A stretch of 64,000 nt of DNA, taken from NCBI RefSeq assembly GCF_958450345.1, contig NW_027052606.1, positions 186,001 through 250,000 of the forward strand, read 5' to 3'. A program made the position numbers and the translations under genes. This document shows, piece by piece, positions 1-10,941 of this stretch. Source of the DNA: Calliphora vicina (lineage: Eukaryota; Arthropoda; Insecta; Diptera; Calliphoridae). The notes under the pieces were generated by a model. It searched no databases. It worked only from the letters and a program-made list of their open reading frames with translations, and was not told the DNA's origin. Each line of letters starts with the position of its first letter. Within the stretch, counting starts at the first letter, position 1.

Positions 1-189
1 AGGCTATTCATAAGTACGGTCATTATATAGTGCAACTCTAAAACTATACAAGAGTCATTCTCAAGAGCTCTAAATTCCTTCATTATGTTTTGCACAAAAT
101 ATAAATATGCTTCTGATAATCCTTCACGTTTACAATCTTCTTCATTGATATCATAATTAGAAATTCCATAGGACACGTTAAATTTTTAC

Positions 190-333
190 TGTGTACTAAT
201 TAGAGTAAGTAAATTTTCATTTATGGATATTATTGTCGAAAATTTATGTTTAGCTGCACAAATTCAGTTTTAACTTGAAACTGGACAGGCATCAAAAAAC
301 CTGAACAATCCAGCCAAGTCCAGCAACCCTATA
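190..333 (-). mobile_element. Truncated hAT-type MITE, relative of the 36475 element
   Basis: The stretch matches, in reverse complement, the first 140 bases of the element at 36475-37059: both share AAATTTTCATTTATGGATAT, ATTATTGTCGAAAATTT and AACTGGACAGGCATC, and both reach the TCCAGCC / GCAACCCTA terminus. Here the inner part and the other end are missing and the terminal bases are partly deleted. No target-site duplication can be read. Confidence 0.75.
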
Positions 334-339
334 CCCAAA

Positions 340-748
340 CCAAATTCAGCACAAAAAAGTTTTTTATAAGCCGAATTTGTCACAACAAATATTTTAACGA
401 TCGATCCACAATTAGTCATAGCATCCGAAAATCACTTTAACTAACATAAATCTTTTAAAAATATTGGTATTCCAATAAAATTCAACACAAACAATTTATA
501 TATGTATATGCAAAAGTCATGTCACTAAATTGTAAAACGATCGGTCCATAATTACTCATAGCTCTTCCGAAAATAATTTGAATGAGTATAGATTTTTTTA
601 AAAATTTTGGTGTTCAAATAAAATTCAAGACAAATAGGTTTCATATATATAGAAGTCATGACACCTAATTTTATTGCGATTGGTCCATAATTAGATTGGT
701 GTAGGGTATCATATAGTAGTGCTTGACCAACTATACTTTCTTACTTGT
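340..748 (+). mobile_element. Family A (mini-me/DINE-1-like) copy, 5'-truncated
   Basis: It contains two diverged copies of the internal module (CGATCGGTCCATAATTA, TCCGAAAATCACTTTAA) and ends in the family 3' terminus, GTGTAGGGTATCATATAG followed by CTTTCTTACTTGT. The TATACCC end and the (GTCY)n block are absent. Many substitutions suggest an old copy. Family identity is read directly; the Helitron/Helentron assignment rests on resemblance to Drosophila DINE-1. Confidence 0.8.
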
Positions 749-2010
749 TTTCCTTTAACTAAAATAATTTCATACTTTTCTAAAGTGTTTTAAATATGTA
801 TATTATTTTCTTGCCAACCCAATTTATACACACTCGTGACTTACTACATTGCTTGCCCTAATTTTTGTCCTGTTGTCTTTCGGTCTATTAATAACAAATT
901 AAAATACATTAACATTTTTAATTATTTACAAACTATTATTACATAATACCACATTTATTCATTTATTCACACATACATTAAATGATTTACCCCTACAAAG
1001 TAGTTACTTAGTTTTATTAGAATTAATTTGTTTTCTAGATGACCCGAACCCTTAAACGAAGACATTTAGGTATGTAAACAAGTGGGAGACCCAACACACA
1101 CAGCACCCAACGGGCAGGAAGACAGTTCCAGAAATATGCTACATGGTAATGTAGTAAGAATATATATGCTTATTTATTTATATATTTAAATGTAAAGGGG
1201 TGACACTAATTCTTAAATTTTTATTACTTCCTATTATTACCTTGAGTGACCTCTAGAAAACCCATTAAAATTCATTTATGGCATTAACAACTTCCTTTCA
1301 AAAGTAAAAAGAGATTTACTGCTCTTTTAAGGTTAAATTGTTGTTCTGTTCTTGTTGTTTATTTTTCTCTTTAAGTTTTCCTTTATTTCTGCAAGGAGTG
1401 GTGGTGTATTTTATTGTTAAAGGAAAAAACATTTATTTATAAACAAACAACTACTTGAAACATGCTTCTCTAGATGTAAAAATAGTTGCTTATTCGATCA
1501 ATTTGCGTGTTAATGCCAGTATGGAAAACTTTTTACAGTAATAAAATTTTTATGAAAATTATCAATGCTAACGTTATGGAATGATTATATATTTGGAATT
1601 AGCAAATTAACTACTACACCCATAAAAAAAAACTTATTGGCTTTCAGTTAGGGTGGAGTTTGAAACTTAAAATGTAGGGCTATTAACCTGAGTATTACTT
1701 ATTAGTTATTAATCAAGCCATTATTTTACATAAATTATATTAAGATATGGAAATATAAACAGTTCTAATATAAACTATTTTTCCCATTTTTAGCGGGCAT
1801 CTAATAAAGTTTCCCTTGAAATTGTAAATCTATTTTTAAATAAACAATATATAATATTTTTTGTAATTCAAAGCATCTAAATATAATTTTCCTTTTGCAT
1901 ACAACTTTTGACATTCATTTTTTAGGTATAGTGTTGGTCGAAACACTTTGGACAAAAGTTGCTCTATTTTTTTAACCAAAAAAATATATGATAGGAAAAG
2001 TTCCAACACT
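749..2010. other. AT-rich spacer, no gene seen
   Basis: About 1.26 kb without a recognisable gene or repeat. The least AT-rich part, about 1030-1145, has no reading frame of note. Long T and A tracts dominate the rest. Confidence 0.5.
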
Positions 2011-2090
2011 GATTTTTCTCTTAAAATTTCAATAATTTATTTTCGTGCATGATTTTAGGAAGAGCTATGACTAATTATGGACCCATCGCC
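2011..2090 (-). mobile_element. Family A fragment
   Basis: Reverse-oriented piece with TCTTAAAATTTCAATAATTT, ATTTTCGTGCATGATTTT and GAGCTATGACTAATTATGG. It stops abruptly at 2090, where family B begins, so the A/B junction is a break or an insertion edge. Confidence 0.75.
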
Positions 2091-2719
2091 CTTCACCAAA
2101 TTATACTTCAAAATAAAAATTTTTAATATTTTTAGGTAAACAAAAATTTTTTTTTTAGTTTTTGGAAAAAAAATTTTGCATTGTTTTTTTAAATTTTATT
2201 TTTTTTTCAATTTTTTTTTAATATTTAGTGAAAAAAACTTTTGGTGAAAAAAAAAATCGGTTTAAAAAATATTTTTCCGATTTTGACCCATTGTAGGTCC
2301 AAGTTACTATGGTTTTATATACGTCATTGCAAAAGCCTTTGAAATATATATCATTAGATATCCATATTGTCTATATTAATGACTTAGTAATACAGATATA
2401 GGTCAAAAATAGGTAATAAATCGAGGTTGTCCTGGTTTTTTTCCTCATATTTCAGCCATTTGTGGACCGATTTTGCTGATTTTAAATAGGAAACTTCTCG
2501 AAAGCATGTCTGACAGAATTATTGAAGATTTGGATCCCGAAGATATCTGGGGTCTTCAGAAAATTGAATTCAACAGACAGACGGACATGGCTTAATCGAC
2601 TCCGCTATCTATAAGGATCCAGAATATATATACTTTATAAGGTCGGAAATGAAAAATGTAGAAATTACAAACGGAATGACAAGATATTTATACCCTATCA
2701 CGAAGTTGAAGGTTATAAA
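2091..2719 (-). mobile_element. Family B (mini-me-like) copy
   Basis: It shares long blocks with the copies at 17803 and 32530: TTCACCAAATTAT, TTTTGACCCATTGTAGGTCC, ATATCTATCATTAGATATCC-like sequence, ATCTGGGGTCTTCAG, the GACAGACGGACATGG (GTCY)n remnant, AGGATCCAGAATATATA and ACGGAATGACAAG. It ends in a decayed TATACCC stem-loop at about 2690-2719. The hairpin end with ACTTGT is missing and is replaced by a family A fragment. Confidence 0.85.
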
Positions 2720-2722
2720 TAT

Positions 2723-2908
2723 CGAATATGGGACGATACCAATCCACATGCGATTCAAGAGCGTCCAATACATCCCGAAAATATCACTTTTTGGTGTGGA
2801 TTTTGGGCTGGCGTCATCGGTTCATGTTTCTTACAGAACAACTTTGACATGGTCATCGCCGTCAATAGCCAGCGCTATAGTCGGATGATTACCAACTTAT
2901 TTAAATAA
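2723..2908 (+). pseudogene. Fragment of a Tc1/mariner-type DDE transposase (61 codons, open)
   Basis: Reading from CGA at 2723, the frame stays open for 61 codons to a TAA at 2906-2908. It includes the segments NPHAIQERPIHPENITFWCG and FWAGVIGSCF, followed by AVNSQRYSRMIT. This pattern (NP..I.E.P.HP..ITVWCG.WAG.I...F, then VN..RY..MI) is the block around the second catalytic Asp in an insect-abundant IS630/Tc1/mariner-like transposase group. That assignment comes from knowledge of the family, not a search. The N-terminal part and the rest of the catalytic core are missing. It starts directly beside the end of a family B copy. A longer ORF in another frame (2649-2888) is a shadow of this one. 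Residual transposon sequence with no expected function. Confidence 0.65.
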
Positions 2909-3004
2909 TATTTTGTTTTATTTAAATTTAAAGATAGGAAGCGCTAAACAAAATACCCTTTATTTATAAATACAAACAAAAAATGTGAAGAAAATAGAAA
3001 AAAA

Positions 3005-3424
3005 ACAAGTAAGAAAGTATAGTCGGTCATATGATAATTCGGCTTATATAAAACTTATTTTTGCTGAATTTGATTAGGATATCTACATAACTAAGATATT
3101 TATGAGAGCTTAACTATTTTGAGATAATGCAATCGTATTTGGTCTAGGAGAAATAATGCACCGATTCTAACCAAATTCAATAGGCTTCGCCTTTAGGGCA
3201 ATAGAAAAGCTTGAACCAAATTTTGTCGAAGTTTCTTTGAAATTGCAATCTGTAGTTTGATTACAAGGTTTACATGCATGGACAGACGGACGAACAGACA
3301 TCGCTTAATCGACTCAGAAAGTGATCCTGAGCAGATTGGTACACTTTAAGGTAGGTATTGGGACAATATTTTTGCACAATACAAACATCAGCACTAACCC
3401 AATATGCCCTCCACACTATTGTGG
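3005..3424 (-). mobile_element. Family A copy, A2 subfamily
   Basis: It starts with the terminus ACAAGTAAGAAAGTATAGTC and ends at CCCTCCACACTATTGTGGTG. Diagnostic A2 bases are CTAACCAAATTCAATAGGCTT and GATCCTGAGCAGATTGGTA, with CAGCACTAACCCAATAT near the TATACCC end. The GGACAGACGGACGAACAGAC tract is the (GTCY)n block. The internal module is mostly deleted. Confidence 0.85.
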
Positions 3425-3518
3425 TGTAAACTTGCCTACACGTAAATTTCTAGAGCAATAAATTCTCTCAATCTAGAACTATGTGTATGAACTGTACAAA
3501 GAAGAGCAGTTTTAGCTT

Positions 3519-4231
3519 GGTTTAAAAGCTATAGAGCTGGGAAAAAAACCATTTATATCTCAGAAAAATCGTAAAGTTTTGCTTTAGATTTTCTCTGCAC
3601 AATGGAATACCGTTCTATTGTCTGGTGATTCAAAATTTAGTTCTTTGAATTCTAATATAATGCGTAGAGTGTGGCGGCCTGTCAATATCAGACTAAATCC
3701 CAAATGCTGTGATGGAAAATATATTTCAATCGCCCCACCAATGGATATATTAACATGACAATGACCCTAAAAAAACATCCAAATAGTTGAAGGGGTTTTA
3801 GAACTGAAAGGCGTCAATGTGGTCAGAACTGTCCTTAACCCTATAGAAAACGTATGGGAAATGGTAAACTAAGAATAGGCATATCGAGATAGAAAAAATG
3901 CTGTCAAGCAACGACTAAGGCATGGTCATCTATTCCAATGGCAACAAAAGGGAATCTTAGCAGTTCTATGCCTAAAATATGTGAAGTAGTTTTGAAGAAT
4001 TGTGGTTATGCAACAAAGGTTAAGGACAATATGTTTTGTCGTATAATTGGTTATCTTTCTTAAATTTTTATTAATTTTTAAATAATATCATCAGAAATTA
4101 AATTTTGATGTTAATAACGCTGAAAATTATTATTTTTTAAGTGAATTTGTTGTTTCTAAATTCGTAACATTCTTTGGAATGGGAAAAAATTTATAATTCA
4201 ATTTGTTTCCAATAAATTTTGACCGTTACTG
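3519..4231 (+). pseudogene. Decayed Tc1-family transposase
   Basis: Translation in three frames with frameshifts gives recognisable Tc1 blocks in the correct order: KKPFISQKNRKVLL (about 3542-3585), WNTVLLSGDSKF (3604-3640; the family usually has VLFSDESKF with a catalytic Asp), NDPKKTSK (about 3761-3785; family QDNDPKHTSK, second Asp), LNPIENVWEMVN (3836-3875; contains the third acidic residue) and SSMPKICEVVLKNCGYATKV (about 3960-4022; the C-terminal GYAT motif). The WSDESKF Asp-containing motif is altered and several stops are present, so it cannot encode an active enzyme. Downstream, GACCGTTACTG at 4221-4231 followed by TA fits a Tc1 terminal repeat end. The opposite end was not found. 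Confidence 0.8.
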
Positions 4232-5020
4232 TATATAAATTTATTATATTTTGTTTTCCAATTCAGCACCATGTTGTTTGAGACTGTCAACCACAGTATA
4301 CATATTTCTTCTTTCACATGACATTGGTTTATTTTTTTTTTGTTTTTTCAAACAAAAACTAAGAGAGAACAAAATATAAATTCAAAAATAACTTGTTCAT
4401 ATAAATACAAACAACCACAGAAAACTAATTATAGTTTGGGTTCCTTTCTGTCTATTTCTCTTCTAAAATACTACCAAGGAACCATGATTCCTTTGCACCA
4501 TATATTGTTTATTAAAACCAAAAATGAGAAAAATGTATAAATTGTTTTAATTCGGTTTTATTATTTCTCTTTAATATTCTTCTTGGGTTTAATAAAGAAA
4601 AGTTTTACTAACAAACAAAAAAAAAAGCCATCAAGTTAAAAATAAAAATGAAAAATAATAGAATACAACAGCATCGTTATTGTCATCATGCGAGGAGTGT
4701 ACTAGCGAGTGCTAAAACATTAAAGAAGTTCTGTTCTATTAAATATCATAAAGTTAAGACGTGACATCATTGAAAATTACGTGCAGATTTTTTTAAAACA
4801 ATTATGATTTTCTTTACTTACATATTATTTTTTTTAAAGATACTAAATGCAGTATTTGTAAAATACAAACATATATATGAAAATTGCAAACATTATTTAA
4901 AGCGCCTCTTAAATTTTGAAATATATACCAAAAATGTTGCATTTTTCATATACATAAGTAACTAGTAAAAACTTTAAAAACTACAAAAAATAGACAAATT
5001 TCCTTTCAAAATTTCTTTCG
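4232..5020. other. AT-rich spacer, no gene seen
   Basis: The only sizeable frame (4340-4540, 66 codons) begins in homopolymer T and has a composition like its surroundings. I treat it as chance. Confidence 0.5.
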
Positions 5021-5071
5021 CGATTTATTTCTATATTTTTTCTTTGGATACTGATATTTATATTAGATTTA
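5021..5071 (-). mobile_element. Family A2 fragment, left of a MITE insertion
   Basis: TTTTTTCTTTGGATACTGAT followed by ATTAGATTTA matches the A2 module at 24316-24350 (TTTTTTTTGGATACTGACAT, then CAGAGATTTA). It continues at 5556 after the inserted element. Confidence 0.6.
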
Positions 5072-5555
5072 TACTATGTTCACATTTGCAGAGTTGATCA
5101 TCTCAAACGTGATTAAAATCGAGATGATTATCCATACATTTAAATGATTTGTTAATCACTTCAAATTGACATGATTAAATCTTATTCGTTTCATTAATCA
5201 CGTATAATCAACTGAATATACCTCAAACTGATGATGATGTAGCATCGGCAAAAAGGAACATACCTATCAGATGTACTACCGTTAAATACATTTTTCATAA
5301 ACAACTATAAATAATCCATCAATTCTCACAATTCCATCATTAATAAGTATAAATAATCTGCCGATAACTTTATTAAAGTATTTCTTCCCATTTTGAATGC
5401 TTTAAAGAAATATAAATTAGTTTGTTGTTTTTTTTATTTGTCAACTTAACCACTTTACTGTCAACTTAATCATCTCAAATGTAATGTGAACTGATTTGAT
5501 TAACTTATTAACATTTAGCTTAAACGTGTTTAAACCCCCAAGTGTGAACATAGCA
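5072..5555. mobile_element. 484-bp MITE with TTA target-site duplication
   Basis: The left end is TACTATGTTCACATTTG and the right end, reverse-complemented, is TGCTATGTTCACACTTG. TTA lies at 5069-5071 and again at 5556-5558, and the flanks join into a continuous family A2 module (GATTTATGCTCATTAAAGTG). Both arms carry related subterminal motifs (ATCATCTCAAA). A 3-bp TTA/TAA duplication with short TIRs suggests a PIF/Harbinger-type origin, which is inference. No transposase is present. Confidence 0.8.
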
Positions 5556-5660
5556 TTATGCTCATTAAAGTGATTTTCTGAAGTGGGCCTTGTATGGGAA
5601 CTATGACCAATGACGGACCGTTCGCCATGAAATTTGGTCGTGTGCATTTTAGGTGACGAT
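5556..5660 (-). mobile_element. Family A fragment, right of the MITE
   Basis: It continues the module interrupted at 5072: ATGCTCATTAAAGTGATTTT, then GAAGTGGGCCTTGTATGGGA and CCATGAAATTTGGTCGTGTG. Confidence 0.75.
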
Positions 5661-6547
5661 ATGTCATGTACGAATTTTACTTATTCTTAAATCATCCAAT
5701 GTACATATCTGTTTAACTCAAAATTATGATGAAAATTATGTCTTAATTTAAATAAAATTATTTGAGGTAGATCACATACAAGATAAATATTGTACATATT
5801 TCGAATATTTCAGCAAAATCGGGGAAGAAAAGCAGGGTGTAAGGTAAGATTTTTCATAAAAATATAACGATATTATTTTAATAAAGCTGTGGAGATTAAC
5901 CTTCATTTCAAAATGGTAAAATTTTACCCATTTTGAAACTAAAATTGAATTTTTTCTAAAAATAAAAATTTGTAGTAGGGAATGGAAGAAAAGATAAACT
6001 CACAGTTTATTGTTGGTGTTTTGTTTAAGCTTTGATATTTTTACAAATAAAGCTTGAGTGTCTGTAATTCTCATTCACTCTAGTGTTTTATTTGTATAAT
6101 ATCTTTAGTTTTTTAAAGCCTTTTGGGAAAAGGTTTCCGGATGATCTGGCCTAAGCAACCAGTGAAATGCGCATAGGAACTAGCTTATCCTCCAACAATA
6201 AATTTCAGTGAATTTATCAATTATTGGGAATTCACACTAATTCTTAACAAAAAAATTAATTTTGTATTACCGTATAACTTTTTGATAAAAATTTTATTAT
6301 TTAAGAGTTTTCTTTAATTTCAAATGTCAATAATTATGTTACGTTTTTAGAGATAAAAATTGACAAAACATATTAAGTACTTTTGGTCAATTTTGATCTG
6401 GAGCAAAAATCTTGAATTTGAAATTAAATTTTAATTTTTTGCTAAAGTTTTTTTTTAACGTTTTTTATAATATTGGTCCTGCCTTTAATATATACTTATA
6501 ATAAGTAATTCAATCTTATAACTCAGTGGAGAATCATAATTGGTATA
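5661..6547. other. AT-rich spacer with a small near-perfect palindrome
   Basis: 5905-5938 reads TTTCAAAATGG, an AT centre, then CCATTTTGAAA, a hairpin with one bulged base. A block at about 6315-6410 (TTTAATTTCAAATGTCAA and following) recurs in the same orientation at about 8138-8230, so similar sequence flanks the retrotransposon at 6548-8105. Confidence 0.5.
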
Positions 6548-8105
6548 TTAGATGAGTGGTAAATCAGATCCACGCAGCCTTGATCTGTGTTGCGTTACTG
6601 TAAGTAGCCTTGCGAGCGGGTTCGGATGATGATGTAATTTTGACAAATAAGCTTCAAGAATTTTTCTAAATTCGTCCTTTACCAAAGGTATATCTAAGTC
6701 CCTGTGGATGTTTTCATTTCTTACGTACCATGGAGCTTTCGTCATGGTTCTAAGAATTTTGGATTGCGCCCTCTGTATGAGATCTATACTGGTATTACTT
6801 GCTGTTCCCCATAATTGGATTCAGTATGTCGAAATTGGTTTTAAGACCTTATACAGAATGACTTTGCAGTTAAGGCTTAATTTCGATTGTCACTGGTGGA
6901 CAATTTCCTCTTCTAAGTGAAAACGTTATGTGCTTGCTTTTGATTTCATTCACTTGTATTCTCCGATTTTTTAAGCATGTCTCCACGTGCCTGAGATAAC
7001 TATCAAGGTTTCTAGATGCTACATTTAAGTCTACATGAGAACTAAGAATTGCAGTGTCATCTGCAAAGATAGAAATGATTAATACTTCGGACTCGGGCAA
7101 ATCTGAGGTGTATAATAAGTACAGGGTTGGTCCTAGAACACTTCCTTGAGGTACACCAGCATTGATCGCAAAGTCGCTTTTCACATAATCGCCGCATTTT
7201 ATCCTAAACAAGAGATCCGATAGGTAAGACTGTAGTATTTTGTGTGTACTAGAAGGCAGCAGGCCTTTATGCCAAACCTTGTCAAATGCCTGGGCAACAT
7301 CTAGTAATATTGCCAAACATTACTTTTTTAGTTCGAAAGATTTTCGTATCTCTCCAGTTAGGCGGTTAACTTGCTCAATTGTTCCGTGTTGCTTACGGAA
7401 TCCGAATTGATGATCTGGGATAATGTTTTGAATATTTAAGAATGGTTTATTCCCTCAAATAGTTTAGACAAACAAGTCAATAAGCTAATAGGTCTGTAGG
7501 ATTATGCCAATGTCAAATTCTTTCCTGGCTTGGGTATCATTATAATTTGGGAGATTTTTCAATCATTCGAAAAATACTCCTAGAGACAAGATCGCATTGA
7601 ATAATAGTGTGAGCACAATAATTTCCACATCTGGTAGGTTTCCAATCTTGGAAGGTATAATTAAATCATATCCTGGAGATTTTTTAGTTTAAGATTATCC
7701 TTTATGATCCTCTGAACAACTTCTATACTAACAATGATTATTTCGCAGTCTGTTTCTATGCGAACAGGTAAATCCCCCAATACAAAATTATTTGTTGCGG
7801 GGTTTGGTTGGAACACATTACTTAAGTTTTCAGAAAAACTACGACTTTATCCTTTGCTCTACGTGCCCAGGTACCATCAGATTTTCTTATCGGACTTTGA
7901 CCCTCTGCCGGTGGCTTAATGTTCCTCGCTGCTTTCCAAAGGGAGAATTTTTTGTGCTCAGTACTGGTTAAACTTTCAATATAGTTTCGATTTCTGCGAT
8001 CCTCTTCAGACTGAAGGGCTCTTTTTAGTTGCTTACTTGCAACGGACAGCCTCTGTTTAGCTGCTGGGGATCTGATGTGTTGCCAATCTTTGCTAAAAGC
8101 TAGTG
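6548..8105 (-). pseudogene. Jockey-like non-LTR retrotransposon ORF2 (reverse transcriptase), broken
   Basis: Read on the minus strand from about 8105 downward, the order is as expected for a jockey-clade ORF2. A pre-RT segment (SLWKAARNIKPP at about 7930) comes first. RT blocks follow: PDHQFGFRKQHGTIEQVNRL (about 7360-7425), then LLDVAQAFDKVWHKGLL (7256-7307), GVPQGSVLGPTLYLLY (7110-7160) and FADDTAIL (7035-7065; the catalytic YADD/FADD Asp pair is kept). The C-terminal region has QLWGTASN (about 6800), then APWYVRNENIHRDLDIP (about 6680-6730) and a HPNPLA motif (6620). Frameshifts at about 7316 and 6870, and stops between 7400 and 7900, break it. The longest intact part is 148 codons (6870-7316). 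ORF1, the endonuclease domain and a 3' poly(A) tail were not found. Plus-strand frames at 6708 and 7734 are shadows. Confidence 0.9.
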
Positions 8106-9134
8106 GCTGATATTTTTGATATTTTAAGACCTTTATTTAATTTCAAATGTCAACAACTACGTTAGGTTAAATAAAAATTGGCAAAACAAATAAATAATTT
8201 CTATTTGGTTCAAATTTGACCCAAACATCGTTAACGTCAATAAATTTAAAGACCTTATGAAGGCTAAATTTTTGTATTTTTATGATTTTTTGGATTTTTA
8301 AAAAGAACTATATTAAATTGACATTTTTATATAAATGGAGTCAAAATTGGTAAAAATGAGTTTCTGGGTAATGTTGTGGAATATAAATTAAAACTATTTT
8401 ATTAGATCTGTTAAATGGGTAAAACATATTTATTAAATTCTTTTTGCACATGTCGCAATTCTAATATTCCTTAACTTAAGCAAAACAAACTTAAGAATAT
8501 TTTATTTAAACAAATCGCAACAAAACAATCACCAGTTTTTATCGAAAATTTCAATCTGCATACATTAATAACTGCCAAAAGTTATTTTTCAATTTAAAAG
8601 CCTATTAAACTTTTTCACATATATATACATTTTTTTCGAAAACTTACCTTAATTAGGCTTTAAAACTTCAAAAGATTCTGTAAGTAAAAAATAAGAAAAA
8701 ATTTTATAAAAAATCGTTATCACATTTTTTAAGTTAAGCAATAAATTTTCTTGACTTTCATTTCCCCTCTTCGATAATATAAAAATAATGAAATAAATAG
8801 CTTAAGGCTAAAGGAATTTCTAACCATTTCATCGGAAATGCTAAATACAAAGTATGTACAAAAGTAAACAAATTTACATAATTTATTGACTTTTTAACTT
8901 AAGAGTATAAAATACAGGCTAAGAAAAGCAAAAAAAAAAATATCGTAAAATAAATAACAGAAAAGAGAACTTCAGCCTTAAAAACGAATTTAACGCATTA
9001 AACCCTTTTTTAAAGAAAAAAATTTATATTGAAAAGTTATCAAGTTTTTTATGCGCGTTCTTACAAAATTAAAATGGAATGGAAAAAAATCATTAAATTA
9101 TTGGCTGCAAAATAAAATGAAAGAAATAAAATTG
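8106..9134. other. AT-rich spacer, no gene seen
   Basis: Nothing recognisable apart from the 8138-8230 block that resembles 6315-6410. Long A/T tracts and no open frame of note. Confidence 0.5.
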
Positions 9135-9295
9135 CCCAATTCACAATTGGTGTCGTAGCGTTGTATCGTTGTATGTCGTAATTTTTTTATTAATGTTTTG
9201 TTTTTGTTTCGAAAAATTAGTTTGAAAAATATTTATGACATACAACGCTACAACGCTACAACGCTACAACACTACGACATCAATTGTGAATTGGC
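9135..9295. mobile_element. Hairpin MITE, family F, 161 bp
   Basis: The left arm CCAATTCACAATTGGTGTCG plus TAGCGTTGTA pairs with the right arm TACAACACTACGACATCAAT plus TGTGAATTGG over about 45 bases. The right arm holds an 8-bp tandem repeat (ACAACGCT three times, then ACAACACT). A larger element with the same ends is at 37438-37931. The superfamily is not determined; I could not fix a target-site duplication. Confidence 0.75.
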
Positions 9296-10217
9296 CAAAT
9301 GTTTCCTTTTGTGTAAAATGAAAACTTTTAAAATGAATTCAAATAACGAGGCTATTAAGTAAATCATCTACATATTTATTGTCCCTTTCACTTGTGTCTT
9401 TGAAAAAATGGAAATGTTTGTTTTTAAGTCATAAGAGTTATTTCATATGAAAACAAAAAATATTGAAGTACATGGTGTAACTTAAAGAAATAAAGTGTCA
9501 CATTTAATATTTAATATAAATTATTCCGTTATTTAGTTTTTCATTTTCAAAATTGCCATATCGAACAAAAATTCCTAACTTTATCTATATTTAATGCTTA
9601 TTACCATCTTCATTGCCACCTACAGCACTCGCTGCTGTCATCACCACCATCATCATCCTCTTCACCCGCAACAAAAACTTATTGTTTGTTTTATTCAATA
9701 TTTGTCTTCCTGTGCTGTTCATAAATTTCTCATACTTTGGTTTTGATCTCTTAGAATCTCTTATTTAACTTGTCGTCATATTTGTGTTTCGTTTCACTTT
9801 ATTTATATGAAAACTTCCTTTACATTAATTTTTATTATTTTTTTTTTTTGTCAACTTAAAGCAGAATATTTGAGGTATGAAATGTTTCATCTTTATAAAT
9901 AAAGAACCAAAAATGGTATGAAAAAAGCACATAAATTGGTAGAAGAGAAGGAAAGTTTGTTGTGATAAAAACTTTTCACTTGCTGATTTTAGTTAAACTT
10001 CTACAAAAATAAATATAAAGTAAAGAAAGAAGGCAAGAAAACTTTCAATGTTTATTTACTTGGATTTTGTTTAAACAGAAAATTAATATTTGTTTTTTTT
10101 TTTACAATAAACTTTAAGTCAAATGGTCATCGTTAATTTAACATTTAACTGTATTTGATGGTGTGTTAAAATAATAATTCTTATGTATTTTTTATTGAAA
10201 GGGTCTGAAGTGAATAA
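9296..10217. other. AT-rich spacer with a CAT/CAC-rich patch
   Basis: 9600-9670 is rich in CATCACCACCATCATCATC-type triplets with no usable frame. No repeat family or gene was recognised. Confidence 0.5.
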
Positions 10218-10606
10218 TGACAACACCAACATTTTTAAGAGATTTATGCTAGTTAAAGTGATTTTCGGAAGTGAGCCTATATGGGAGCTATGACTAATTA
10301 TGGATCGATTGTTACAAAGTTTGGTGGATATCTATATAACTAAGATATTTATGAGATTTGAACTATTTCCAGATATGACCATTTAATGGGGGTTATGAGA
10401 TATAATGGACCGATTCTAACCAAATTCAATAAGCTTGGTCCTTGGGGCAATAGAAGAGCTTGTACCAAATTTTGTAGAATTTCGTAGACGGACGAACATC
10501 GCCTAATCGTCTCAGAAAGTGACCGTGAGCAGATTGGTATACTTTTCTGGACGTTACAGACATCAGCACTAACCCAATATACCCTCCCCACTATGGTGCT
10601 GTAACC
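10218..10606 (-). mobile_element. Family A copy, A2 subfamily, internally deleted
   Basis: It contains a module (ACATTTTTAAGAGATTTATG, ATTTTCGGAAGTGAGCC), A2 bases (CTAACCAAATTCAATAAGCTT, GAGCAGATTGGTATACTTTT) and the terminus ATACCCTCCCCACTATGGTG. The (GTCY)n block is reduced to GTAGACGGACGAAC. An 80-codon minus-strand frame inside it is not a gene. Confidence 0.85.
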
Positions 10607-10724
10607 CGAAAGAATACTTTTAAATACAATTTTATTTAAACGTTGGCCATTTGAACAAGTTGTGTAGGGTTTAGTGTTTGAATTTTGATTTTAAGAAGTT
10701 AAGTAACTAAAACATAAATAAAAT

Positions 10725-10869
10725 GCCTTATTCATAATCAATTTTTAAATTTATCAAAGGTTTACAAAGCAAAATTTCTAAAAAAAAAAGTATGTTGTTT
10801 TTGTATTTTTTTTGTGGAATTTTTTACATAAAACTTTAATAAATTCAAAAATTGATTACGAATAAAGCC
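10725..10869. mobile_element. 145-bp hairpin MITE with 6-bp TSD
   Basis: The left arm GCCTTATTCATAATCAATTT pairs with the right-arm reverse complement GGCTTTATTCGTAATCAATT and continues to about 40 bases each side. TAAAAT at 10719-10724 is repeated at 10870-10875 as a clean target-site duplication. No coding capacity. The superfamily is not assigned. Confidence 0.8.
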
Positions 10870-10941
10870 TAAAATGTTGTCAGAAATATTCATATTATTT
10901 TTTTTCGTATAAACATTATTATTCTCTTGCCTGCTTACATA

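Noticed and set aside
1030..1145. Less AT-rich patch considered as a tRNA or conserved exon
   Set aside because: No cloverleaf, no A/B box pair and no open frame could be found by eye.
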